Assembly: GCF_020892095.1 (NCBI RefSeq) | Contig: NZ_AP024845.1 | Location: forward strand, 496,001-560,000 | Direction of reading: 5' to 3' | Length of the DNA: 64,000 nt | Source of the DNA: Claveliimonas bilis | GTDB lineage: Bacteria; Bacillota; Clostridia; Lachnospirales; Lachnospiraceae | The notes under the pieces: generated by a model | The model's database searches: none | Seen by the model: only the letters and a program-made list of their open reading frames with translations | What the model was told of the DNA's origin: nothing | Translations under genes and position numbers: made by a program | Shown: piece by piece, positions 15,704 to 23,182 of the stretch | How positions within the stretch are numbered: the stretch's first letter is position 1 | Layout: each line of letters starts with the position of its first letter

Positions 15704-15748
15704 CAGTTTAGGACGTAACACTTTTAAAAAGTGTTACGTCCTAAACTG
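15704..15748. repeat. Uninterrupted 45-bp palindrome related to the IS4 target
   Basis: A perfect 22-bp-arm palindrome with one central base: CAGTTTAGGACG, TAACACTTTT, A, then the complement. Its core GGACGTAACACTTTT is shared with the IS4-interrupted palindrome at 10548/12189 while the outer arm bases differ in compensating pairs. It begins immediately after the stop codon of the minus-strand gene 15749-16225 and can act as its terminator. About 50 bp on its left (CCCCACCG...TTGCAGTTTTGCACA) also resemble the sequence left of 10548. Confidence 0.75.
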
Positions 15749-16225
15749 TCAACACATCACTATAATCCGCCTTGGTGTAGTCTGCGGCGGGATACTCCTC
15801 GTCGTAGCAGAATAATAAACTACCAGCAGCTGTCCGCCCAGGCTGCAGGTGAATCTCTGTCCATTGGACGTCATAATTTCTGTACTCGGTGCTATATTGA
15901 GTTTCAGTGACTGATCTTCCGCTACCAGATTGTCATCAAAATATCCTGCGTAGATCGTCTCATTTGCATTTTTTCTTCCAATGATCACTGCCTGATATTC
16001 CGGCGGATAGATGAGAGGAATTGCCAGATTGCTGTCATAAAATGCTGTCACCTGCATACCGGGGCGCAGCCGCACCTCCTGAATGACATACGTAACAGGA
16101 CTGACTACAAAATTTGTAATTCCGTTATTGTTCACAATGGATACCTGCCAGGAACAGCAGTCCTGGGAAATAGGGGTTATACGCTGAATGATCCCGCTGA
16201 TCGGGACAAGGGTCTGTTGCGCCAT
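15749..16225 (-). CDS. Hypothetical protein, OB-fold-like
   Basis: 158 residues from ATG 16225, chosen over upstream starts because the conserved-looking part begins MAQQTLVPISG and an AAGGAA stretch precedes it. It is strongly beta-rich: GIIQRITPISQDCCSWQVSI and the following strands suggest a small barrel of OB type, then CSLGGQLLVVYYSATTRS. There is no signal peptide or membrane segment. I do not recognise the family. It lies downstream of another small unknown gene on the same strand, perhaps one operon, and ends at a large palindrome. Confidence 0.6.
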   Translation of the reverse strand: MAQQTLVPISGIIQRITPISQDCCSWQVSIVNNNGITNFVVSPVTYVIQEVRLRPGMQVTAFYDSNLAIPLIYPPEYQAVIIGRKNANETIYAGYFDDNLVAEDQSLKLNIAPSTEIMTSNGQRFTCSLGGQLLVVYYSATTRSIPPQTTPRRIIVMC

Positions 16226-16292
16226 AATAATCACATTCCTTTTTTCCTTACTATATGCATAAAAAAGTGGAATGTGTCTGTCGCAGCCGGAT

Positions 16293-16571
16293 TTAAAATA
16301 CCTTCTTTTCCGGTGGAAATTTAGGCGGCAGATACTGATATTCATAGAGATCCTGATAAGACTCCCTCTCCGCCTCTGTCTCTGGTTCTGCCGGGATCAG
16401 TCCTGTACAGTCCTGCGCCGATGCTGCGCTGCTCAAATAGTCATACGAATCAATGATCCGGCGATTCCGGCGCTGCTCTTCTTTTTTCTTCCGATCCTCT
16501 AAGCACCTGCCGGAAACATCTTGTTTCTTTGCCTGTTCTTTTGCATTCATTTTCTGTTCATGTTCTATCAT
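16293..16571 (-). CDS. Small charged hypothetical protein
   Basis: 92 residues from ATG 16571, where AGGAG lies 8 nt upstream; the frame is open to 16751 without such a site. The N-terminal half is a highly charged probable helix (KMNAKEQAKKQ ... EDRKKKEEQRRNRR). The C-terminal half is acidic and ends in a proline- and tyrosine-rich stretch (YEYQYLPPKFPPEKKVF). No domain is recognised. It stands 67 bp upstream of the 158-residue unknown gene and probably shares its transcript. Confidence 0.55.
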   Translation of the reverse strand: MIEHEQKMNAKEQAKKQDVSGRCLEDRKKKEEQRRNRRIIDSYDYLSSAASAQDCTGLIPAEPETEAERESYQDLYEYQYLPPKFPPEKKVF

Positions 16572-16700
16572 ATGCCATTTCTCCTGTATTCTTATAATTT
16601 CTCTGTTATCATCTTTTCCCTGCTGCCGGAAAATATACATAAAGTGGGAAAACAGACCATAAATGCAGGCTTTTAGGGACTGTTTTCTCATCTTGTAATC

Positions 16701-16730
16701 TTGACATACCCCAAAAAATTCATGCATAAT
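16701..16730 (+). promoter_or_regulatory. Promoter of the PHP-domain gene
   Basis: TTGACA (16701-16706), 18-bp spacer, CATAAT (16725-16730), about 75 bp upstream of the coding start. The 16572-16805 gap holds this and AT-rich sequence only. Confidence 0.5.
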
Positions 16731-16805
16731 AAAAACTGAAAAAATTTCCATATATTATTCATTACATATTTTAACATATTCTAATTTTCATAAAGGAGAA
16801 AAGAA

Positions 16806-17525
16806 ATGCAGATAAAAGTAGATACTCACACCCACACTCTTGCCAGCGGGCATGCCTACAACACCATGAGGGAAATGGCGGAGACAGCATTGGAAAAAGG
16901 GCTGGAAGCTCTTGCGATCACGGAACACGCTCCGGAAATGCCGGGAAGCTGCTGTCTTTATTATTTTCAAAATCTGAAAGTTGTTCCCCGGAAACGCTAT
17001 GAAATTCCACTTTTGCTGGGAGCAGAATTAAATATTATGGATGAGCATGGAAACGTAGACCTTCCAATAAGCACAATAAAATCTCTCGACATTACAATCG
17101 CAAGTATCCACCCGCCATGTTATGGCAAAGATGCCGGCCTTCAGCAAAATACTGCAGCCTATGTCAATGCCATGCATAAGGATTATATCGATATCATAGG
17201 TCATCCTGATGATGGAAGATTTCCTGCTGATTATGAAATCCTGGCAAAAACAGCCAAAGAGACCGGTACTTTGCTGGAAATTAATAATTCTTCCCTAAGA
17301 CCGGGTGGTTACCGCACAAACACACAGGAAAATGCCCTGGAAATTTTAAAATACTGCAAAAAATATGGGACCATGGTTACCCTCGGAAGTGATGCTCATA
17401 TTGACGTAGATATTGCAAATACCGAATATTCCGACAAGGTACTAAAGGCTGCTGATTTCCCTGTGGAACTGATCGCCAACACTTCTCTTGAAAAATTACT
17501 CAGGATCCTGAAAAGAAATCGGTAG
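16806..17525 (+). CDS. PHP-domain phosphatase, YcdX-like
   Basis: 239 residues matching YcdX-type PHP hydrolases over the whole length. Metal-binding motifs: DTHTHT near the N-terminus, ITEHAPEMPG, LGAELNIMD, IASIHPP, IIGHPDDG and LGSDAHID. These provide the histidines and aspartates of a three-metal site. Members act as phosphatases on small phosphorylated substrates, and the physiological substrate is uncertain. It has no polymerase or histidinol-phosphatase-specific extension. AAAGGAGAAAAGAA precedes the ATG. It is probably monocistronic. Confidence 0.85.
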   Translation: MQIKVDTHTHTLASGHAYNTMREMAETALEKGLEALAITEHAPEMPGSCCLYYFQNLKVVPRKRYEIPLLLGAELNIMDEHGNVDLPISTIKSLDITIASIHPPCYGKDAGLQQNTAAYVNAMHKDYIDIIGHPDDGRFPADYEILAKTAKETGTLLEINNSSLRPGGYRTNTQENALEILKYCKKYGTMVTLGSDAHIDVDIANTEYSDKVLKAADFPVELIANTSLEKLLRILKRNR

Positions 17526-17645
17526 GAAACCAGAAATATTCCGTATCATGAGAAACCGGGAAATATTCCGCATCAGCTATGGACTTTATGAATTTAGTGT
17601 GCTAAAATGTATAGGAAATGATTTCTTGTTCGGAGGAGAGATTAT

Positions 17646-17933
17646 ATGAATAAAAAAATCAGAACAGAAGCTGTTGACTATCTGTTTAGCGCTATATTAA
17701 GTTTGAAAGATAAGGAAGAATGCTATACTTTCTTCGAAGACATCTGCACTATCAATGAACTTCTTTCATTGTCCCAGAGATTTGAGGTTGCCAAAATGCT
17801 GAGAGATCAGAAAACTTACCTGGAAATTGCTGAAAAGACAGGTGCGTCTACTGCAACGATCAGCAGAGTAAACCGTTCGTTGAATTATGGAAATGACGGA
17901 TACGATATGGTATTTGAAAGAATTAATAAATAA
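17646..17933 (+). CDS. yerC: YerC/YecD-family TrpR-like regulator
   Basis: 95 residues with the TrpR-superfamily all-helical fold: a dimerising N-terminus (AVDYLFSAILSLKDKEECYTFF) and a helix-turn-helix (ISQ-less version: LSLSQRFEVAKMLRDQKTY, then EIAEKTGASTATISRVNRSL). YerC in B. subtilis and relatives regulates biosynthetic genes, but its targets vary. A GGAGGAG ribosome site precedes the ATG. The 120-bp gap upstream contains a short direct repeat, GAAATATTCCG, at about 17531 and 17560 that could serve as an operator. A clear terminator follows. Confidence 0.85.
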   Translation: MNKKIRTEAVDYLFSAILSLKDKEECYTFFEDICTINELLSLSQRFEVAKMLRDQKTYLEIAEKTGASTATISRVNRSLNYGNDGYDMVFERINK

Positions 17934-17981
17934 AAGGCGGGACGCATTTTATTTTGGACAAGAGTGCTTCAGAAAACACAC

Positions 17982-18017
17982 AAAGAGTGCTTCAAATAGA
18001 TTGAAGTACTCTTTTTT
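17982..18017 (+). terminator. Terminator after yerC
   Basis: Stem AAGAGTGCTTCAA/TTGAAGTACTCTT with a 6-nt loop, followed by TTTT. Confidence 0.8.
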
Positions 18018-18166
18018 GCGGACATTCTTTTGCTTCAGATTACAGTCATGTTCTAACTCTAAAGAATTTCTTATATCTTTCTAAAGCTTTTCTTCCCGAC
18101 TTGATTCCCTTTTGAAAAGCCGATAAAATATATGGAATAAAAAGGACAATACAGGAGGCTTTATCG

Positions 18167-19006
18167 ATGAGTAGAAACAGATATGAAAATCCTTCCCATA
18201 AAACATACGATGACCTTTTTGGAGACGATTTTGAAGTCGTTTATGAAGAAGAACTTCCCCCAATCCGTCCTAATGATACTTTTCCCGAAAAGGATACCGG
18301 CTCTCTGGATAATGAATGGGATGACATAACAGACAAATGGGCGGATGATTACGACAGCACTTGGGATGATGATACAGAGGATGGCTGGGATGATGATATA
18401 GAAAGCAGTAACAGCAAAAAGAAAAAAAGCTCCAAAAACAACCGGAAACAGGAAGACTCCAGGGAAAAGAAAAAATCCCGGCGCCGGCCTAATGTCGTTT
18501 CTCCTGTTAAAAAGACAGTACAAACAGGAGCAAAAGCCGTATCCAGCATCATCCGGATGATCTGCAAAATTGCCTCTCTTGTTATACTGGCTGTGATCAT
18601 CTATATACTGGCAACACATTTCTTTGAAGGACTTACCAGCTATGGAAATCCTTCCACAGCAATTTCTGAAAAGAACTACGTCATGGCAGCTTATGCCGCC
18701 TTTGCTGTATTTGTACTGCTGTTTGAAATTCTGTCTTTTTTCTGGTCCCTAAGCGGTCCCCGGGTCTCCTCCAAAAATGGAAGAAGTTATCAGGCAGATA
18801 CAGGCCGAGGCATGTCTGTCTTCATCCTCACTGGCGCCGGTTCTTATCTGGCGCGAATGACTGCCGGACTGATTCCGGCTTCTCCTGCACCTCTCACGGG
18901 ACTTAGCGGAGCTGTGGAAATCTTCGGAAGCCTGTCTGCCACTTTGATTCCTTTGTGCATCGCCGGAATCATCAGCTGCATTTTAAGAAGAATTTTTTCC
19001 CGTTAA
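18167..19006 (+). CDS. Membrane protein with acidic then basic cytosolic linker
   Basis: 279 residues, family not recognised. Residues about 1-85 are very acidic with repeated W-D-D units (NEWDDITDKW, STWDDDTEDGWDDD). Residues 85-115 switch abruptly to a lysine/arginine-rich stretch (KKKKSSKNNRK ... KKKSRRRP). Three or four hydrophobic segments follow (about 130-155, 172-195, 215-240 and 250-272). There is no signal peptide. Such polar tails on small membrane proteins are often interaction platforms, but no function can be assigned. It is transcribed alone, from an AGGAGG-type site to a strong terminator. Confidence 0.65.
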   Translation: MSRNRYENPSHKTYDDLFGDDFEVVYEEELPPIRPNDTFPEKDTGSLDNEWDDITDKWADDYDSTWDDDTEDGWDDDIESSNSKKKKSSKNNRKQEDSREKKKSRRRPNVVSPVKKTVQTGAKAVSSIIRMICKIASLVILAVIIYILATHFFEGLTSYGNPSTAISEKNYVMAAYAAFAVFVLLFEILSFFWSLSGPRVSSKNGRSYQADTGRGMSVFILTGAGSYLARMTAGLIPASPAPLTGLSGAVEIFGSLSATLIPLCIAGIISCILRRIFSR

Positions 19007-19036
19007 AAAGAGTTCCATCCATAGAACTCTCACTGA

Positions 19037-19080
19037 ACAGAAGAGAGCGTCCTGCAACCAGGATGCTCTCTTCTGTTTTT
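19037..19080 (+). terminator. Terminator between convergent genes
   Basis: Stem ACAGAAGAGAGCGTCCTG/CAGGATGCTCTCTTCTGT with a very short loop and a T5 tail on the plus strand. Confidence 0.85.
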
Positions 19081-19105
19081 CCTCAATCTTTTCTTTTACA
19101 ACTCA

Positions 19106-20419
19106 CTACAGATAAGTATTTTTATACTTTTCTCTCTCTTCTTCCGGCACAAGCCGGCCTCCGGTAGCCCATACAATATGCGCCGCATCTTCCAACTTAC
19201 CTTCAAGATTATGTTCTTTTAGATATTTTTTTGTTTCTTCATATTTTAATAACTGGATCGGTCCCTCAAAAGATGCACATGCACTCGGTTCCAAAAAGAT
19301 TCCTTCTGTATTTAAAAGTCCTCTCATGTATTCATACAGCCATTTGTCATCCACTGTAAATTCACCGCCAAGCAGAGGAGCCATAACCCGTCCCACAAAT
19401 CCGGAAGGACGTCCCACTGCCAGTCCGTCTGCATGGGTCAGCCCCGTAAGACCGATATCCTGGACACTGATCTTATTATGAAGCCCTGTCGCCATTCCAA
19501 GAAGCATGCAAGGTGCCTGAACAGGCTCCACGAAAAAGCAATGCACATTATCCTTCCACAGTTGCTTCATTCCAAAGGAAACACCGCCAGGCGCTCCTCC
19601 CACACCGCAGGGAATATATACAAACAGCGGATGATCCTCATCCACAACTACATTCAGCTTTTCCAGCTGTCCCTTTAACCTTTTAGCTGCCACAGCATAT
19701 CCCATAAAAAGATCTACTGAATTTTCGTCATCTATAAAATAACTTTTGGGATCCTTATCCGACTGACGTCTGCCGTTTTTTACCGCTTCACTGTAATCTG
19801 ACTCATACTCCATAACCGTCACGCCATGAGATCTTAACATATCTTTCTTCCACTGTTTTGCATCTGCGGACATATGAACAATCACTTGATAGCCGATGGC
19901 TGCACTGGCCATTCCAATGCTAAGTCCCAGATTCCCAGTAGATCCCACCTGAACTTTATATTGCGAGAAAAATTCCCTTGCTTCCGGCTCTGTCAGCTTT
20001 CCGTAATCATCACCAGGTCTTAGAATTCCTGCCTGAAGCGCCAGATCTTCTGTGTGCTTCAGCACTTCATATATACCTCCCCTGGCTTTTACAGAACCTG
20101 CAACGGCCAGATGGCTGTCCTGCTTTAACAAAAGCCGTCCCGGAATAGAAGTATGAAAGGTATGCTCCAGGTATTCCTGCATTTCCGGAATCGGTCTTAA
20201 GGCAGATTCAATAATTCCCCCGTCTTTTTCTGTTTCCGGAAAGCATTTCCTGATAAAGGGAGCAAACCTGTCCAGCCTGCTTTTCGCGTCGTCAATTTCA
20301 GCCATCCCTATCTCTTGGTGTACTTCAGAAAAGGGCTGCAGCTCCGGATTGATCCATACAGTTTGTTTGGCTGCTGCAAGCTTTTGCACAATCGGCAATT
20401 TCATATACTCTTTTTCCAT
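19106..20419 (-). CDS. dsdA: D-serine ammonia-lyase
   Basis: 437 residues from ATG 20419 (GGAGGAAGTGCTGGA before it); an ATG 24 nt upstream lies before the ribosome site. It matches DsdA throughout, a fold-type II PLP enzyme converting D-serine to pyruvate and ammonia. PLP Lys is in AGSVKARGG, the substrate loop in VGSTGNLGLSIG, the glycine-rich phosphate cradle in CGVGGAPGG, and the C-terminal ATGG motif is present. No dsdC or dsdX is nearby, so uptake and regulation are not encoded here. A cytosolic role in detoxifying or using D-serine is expected. Confidence 0.95.
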   Translation of the reverse strand: MEKEYMKLPIVQKLAAAKQTVWINPELQPFSEVHQEIGMAEIDDAKSRLDRFAPFIRKCFPETEKDGGIIESALRPIPEMQEYLEHTFHTSIPGRLLLKQDSHLAVAGSVKARGGIYEVLKHTEDLALQAGILRPGDDYGKLTEPEAREFFSQYKVQVGSTGNLGLSIGMASAAIGYQVIVHMSADAKQWKKDMLRSHGVTVMEYESDYSEAVKNGRRQSDKDPKSYFIDDENSVDLFMGYAVAAKRLKGQLEKLNVVVDEDHPLFVYIPCGVGGAPGGVSFGMKQLWKDNVHCFFVEPVQAPCMLLGMATGLHNKISVQDIGLTGLTHADGLAVGRPSGFVGRVMAPLLGGEFTVDDKWLYEYMRGLLNTEGIFLEPSACASFEGPIQLLKYEETKKYLKEHNLEGKLEDAAHIVWATGGRLVPEEEREKYKNTYL

Positions 20420-20521
20420 TCCAGCACTTCCTCCATTCTCCATTTTTCTGACAACTTTATTTTATCATACATTTCCCCAAAAAAGTTGTCTTTTTCCAGA
20501 AAAACTATCCATCTAAAATAA

Positions 20522-21637
20522 TTAGTGGGAAATTTGCCAGAACCAGTCTTCCAGCGCATTTAAATTTTGATCGGAGTGTTCGATCTCCCGGGCATACTGA
20601 TAAGCCATACGAATGACCTCCTCTTTTGGCAGCCTACCTTTTTCTTTATACTCTGCCATCAGACACTCCTCGATCCACGCTGCCGAAAAGGCTGCCAGAA
20701 GTACCTTGGAATATACTGCATCGTCGTAGACAGCTCCGCAGAAATAGGTATAAATGAAAAAAATCACAATTTTTTCCATCATCCTGTCCCATTCACGGCT
20801 TCCGAAGTCTTCCTGCTCTCTTGCCTTGCCAAAGCTTCCATAACATGCATCGTAGCTCTCTTTTCCTTCCCGGTATAAGCTCTTTTGTACATCCTGCAGC
20901 CTTTTCTCCCAGGAAATTTCCAGATGTTCCAGTTCCATAAGGATCTGCCAGCCTTTTTGCATATTCTCAAACCGCTTCGCTTTCCTTTTTTCCATGCTAT
21001 TTTTCCCTCTGTTACAGTCAAAGGCAAACCCTTCCGTCCATTCTTCCAGAGCGGCAAAATCCCCCTCCTCCAGGAGTTTCTGCAGTCTTTCGGCAAAAAA
21101 CAGACATTCTTCCATACGCACAGAGAAGGAGACCTCTTCTTTTTCCATCACGGAAAACAGAATTTCTCTTGCCTCTAAAAGTCTCGTATAAAGGAGAAAA
21201 TCAAAGTCCTCCTCAAACTCATCCTCCTTCTCGTCCTCCCACTGGACAAAGGAACTTTTCCCTTTTTCAGTCAGCATGATCCGCGCCGCCTCCGGACAAG
21301 ACAAAGAGAGGGAGTATTCTCTTACTCCCTCAAATTCCTCCACATGTCTCGGATACTCTCTGCACGTGCTGCACAGTGCTTCTTCTCCTGCTTCTGCCTG
21401 GAGATCACACAAAAATTGTTCATTTAAAAAGGCACATTTCCTGTCATACTGCAAAAAAGCTCCTTCTTCCCAGTCAATAGAGTTGATAAGCCGCCCTCTA
21501 AGTTTTCCGTCCCAATTCCAGTATCTCTTAAGGGACTTTTCGTCAATCATAATCTGCCAGCCCTCACAGCAGGAAGCAGGGCACTGATCTGCAAGACAGT
21601 GAAAACTGTCATAGTAAGATGGTTTCATATACCTCAT
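20522..21637 (-). CDS. Flagellin lysine-N-methylase-like protein (FliB family)
   Basis: 371 residues with the cysteine-rich N-terminal signature of FliB: MKPSYYDSFHCLADQCPASCCEGW, then CAFLNEQFLCDLQ and LCSTCREYPRH. These probably bind a metal or iron-sulfur centre. In Salmonella FliB methylates lysines of flagellin. No flagellar gene is visible in this window, and the family is widespread in non-motile clostridia, so another protein may be the substrate. The C-terminal half is helical and acidic. The gene starts 15 nt after the permease gene's end and is probably co-transcribed behind it. Confidence 0.75.
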   Translation of the reverse strand: MRYMKPSYYDSFHCLADQCPASCCEGWQIMIDEKSLKRYWNWDGKLRGRLINSIDWEEGAFLQYDRKCAFLNEQFLCDLQAEAGEEALCSTCREYPRHVEEFEGVREYSLSLSCPEAARIMLTEKGKSSFVQWEDEKEDEFEEDFDFLLYTRLLEAREILFSVMEKEEVSFSVRMEECLFFAERLQKLLEEGDFAALEEWTEGFAFDCNRGKNSMEKRKAKRFENMQKGWQILMELEHLEISWEKRLQDVQKSLYREGKESYDACYGSFGKAREQEDFGSREWDRMMEKIVIFFIYTYFCGAVYDDAVYSKVLLAAFSAAWIEECLMAEYKEKGRLPKEEVIRMAYQYAREIEHSDQNLNALEDWFWQISH

Positions 21638-21652
21638 GATAACATTTCTCTC

Positions 21653-23035
21653 CTACAGGAAAATATATTTTAAAATAAACAGAACCGAAAGAACGTACAT
21701 CAATATGCTAAGTTTCTTTTCCTTCACTTTTCCGGAAAGGAGATTCAGCGCCACATAAGAGATAACTCCCATGGAAATCCCTTCTGATATACTGTAGAAA
21801 AACGGCATTGCTCCAATACAGATATAGCAGGGAATTGCTTCGCTTAGATCATTGAAATCAATATTGACTACATTAGTCAGCATATAAAATCCTACCACTA
21901 CAAGAGCCGGAGCTGTAGCAAACGATGGAATGGCAAGAAAGATCGGCGAAAGGAATAAGGCAAGCCCAAACAAAATAGCTGTTGTAAAGGCGGTAAGCCC
22001 TGTTCTTCCTCCTTCTGTTACACCGGAAGCGCTCTCTACAAAGGTTGTTGTTGTAGAAGTACCAAGAACAGCTCCTGCTGTCGTTGCCACCGCATCTGCC
22101 AGCAGCGCTCCTTTAATGCGGGGCAGCCTTCCGTTTTCATCCAGCATATTTGCCTTGGAAGATACACCGATCAAAGTTCCAATAGTATCAAACATATCTA
22201 CAAACAGGAATGCAAAAATAACAACAAGGAAATTCAGAGAAAAAACACCCTCAAATTCCATCTTTGCAAAAATCGGAGACAGACTCGGCACGGAAAGTCC
22301 GCTGCTGAAATCCGGGAGAAGTCCGTAAAATCCTGCTTCCGGATTTGGAACATAAATTCCTGTCATCTGACAGATGATTCCCAAAATCCAGGTAATAAGT
22401 ATTCCCCAGAGAATATTTCCTTTGATATTTCTGATCACGAGTATACCTGTAATAATGATGCCCACAATGGCAAGGATCACTGTAATCCCCACATCATGAA
22501 ACGTCGCCTCCGCCCCGTTGGCTGCATTGTATCCGTCCAGGGAATACAGTTCCAGCAGCGTAGAGCCGCCTACTACAATATTAGCATTCTGCAGGCCGAT
22601 AAAGGCAATAAAAAGTCCGATTCCCACGCTGACAGCTGCTTTTAAATTCTGCGGAATCGCATTAAAAATCGCCTCCCGCACACTGGTCAGGGACAGAATG
22701 ATAAAAATAATTCCCTCTACAAAAACGGCTGTCAGAGCAACCTGCCACGTATACCCCATTCCCAGAACAACCGTATAGGCAAAATAAGCATTCAGCCCCA
22801 TTCCCGGTGCAAGCGCAAAGGGGTAATTGGCAAAGACTGCCATCAAAAGGGTTCCGATCAACGCCGCCAACGCTGTGGCTGTAAATACTGCCCCCTGATC
22901 CATTCCGGCTGCCGCCAGAATACTGGGATTTACGGCAAGAATATATGCCATTGTCATAAATGTCGTAATACCGGCAAGAATTTCTGTTTTTACATCTGTT
23001 CCATTTTCCTGAAGCTTAAATAACTTCTCTAACAT
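21653..23035 (-). CDS. NCS2-family purine permease
   Basis: 460 residues from ATG 23035 (AGAAGGAGGAGAAAT; the frame is open to 23074). It has about 12-14 membrane segments and matches the AzgA/PbuG hypoxanthine-guanine/adenine branch of NCS2: TEILAGITTFMTMAYILAVNP, GLNAYFAY, DMFDTIGTLIGV and GTSTTTTFVESASGVTEGGRTGL. It imports purine bases by proton symport. I looked for a purine riboswitch in the 150-bp leader and did not find one. The FliB-like gene follows closely. The xanthine-dehydrogenase-type operon at 55647-59299 could use related substrates but is distant. Confidence 0.9.
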   Translation of the reverse strand: MLEKLFKLQENGTDVKTEILAGITTFMTMAYILAVNPSILAAAGMDQGAVFTATALAALIGTLLMAVFANYPFALAPGMGLNAYFAYTVVLGMGYTWQVALTAVFVEGIIFIILSLTSVREAIFNAIPQNLKAAVSVGIGLFIAFIGLQNANIVVGGSTLLELYSLDGYNAANGAEATFHDVGITVILAIVGIIITGILVIRNIKGNILWGILITWILGIICQMTGIYVPNPEAGFYGLLPDFSSGLSVPSLSPIFAKMEFEGVFSLNFLVVIFAFLFVDMFDTIGTLIGVSSKANMLDENGRLPRIKGALLADAVATTAGAVLGTSTTTTFVESASGVTEGGRTGLTAFTTAILFGLALFLSPIFLAIPSFATAPALVVVGFYMLTNVVNIDFNDLSEAIPCYICIGAMPFFYSISEGISMGVISYVALNLLSGKVKEKKLSILMYVLSVLFILKYIFL

Positions 23036-23124
23036 ATTTCTCCTCCTTCTCTTTCTTCCTTTAGTATCACACAAATCACAAAGTAAACTGTTGTCTGCTT
23101 CAGAGATTTGACCTCTTTAGTGTA

Positions 23125-23157
23125 ACAAAAAGGGTCCGTAAAGTAAACGGACCCATC
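23125..23157 (-). terminator. Terminator after ptsI
   Basis: Stem GGGTCCGT/ACGGACCC with a 9-nt loop, followed on the minus strand by CTTTTTG. It separates ptsI from the purine permease gene. Confidence 0.8.
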
Positions 23158-23182
23158 TGTTAAAAATAATAATCAATATTTA

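Noticed and set aside
17526-17645. Short direct repeat GAAATATTCCG before yerC as part of a repeat family
   Set aside because: Only two short copies are present; this is insufficient to claim more than a possible operator.
23036-23124. Possible purine riboswitch before the NCS2 permease gene
   Set aside because: The leader has no conserved three-way junction elements of the purine aptamer, and the only clear hairpin is the ptsI terminator.
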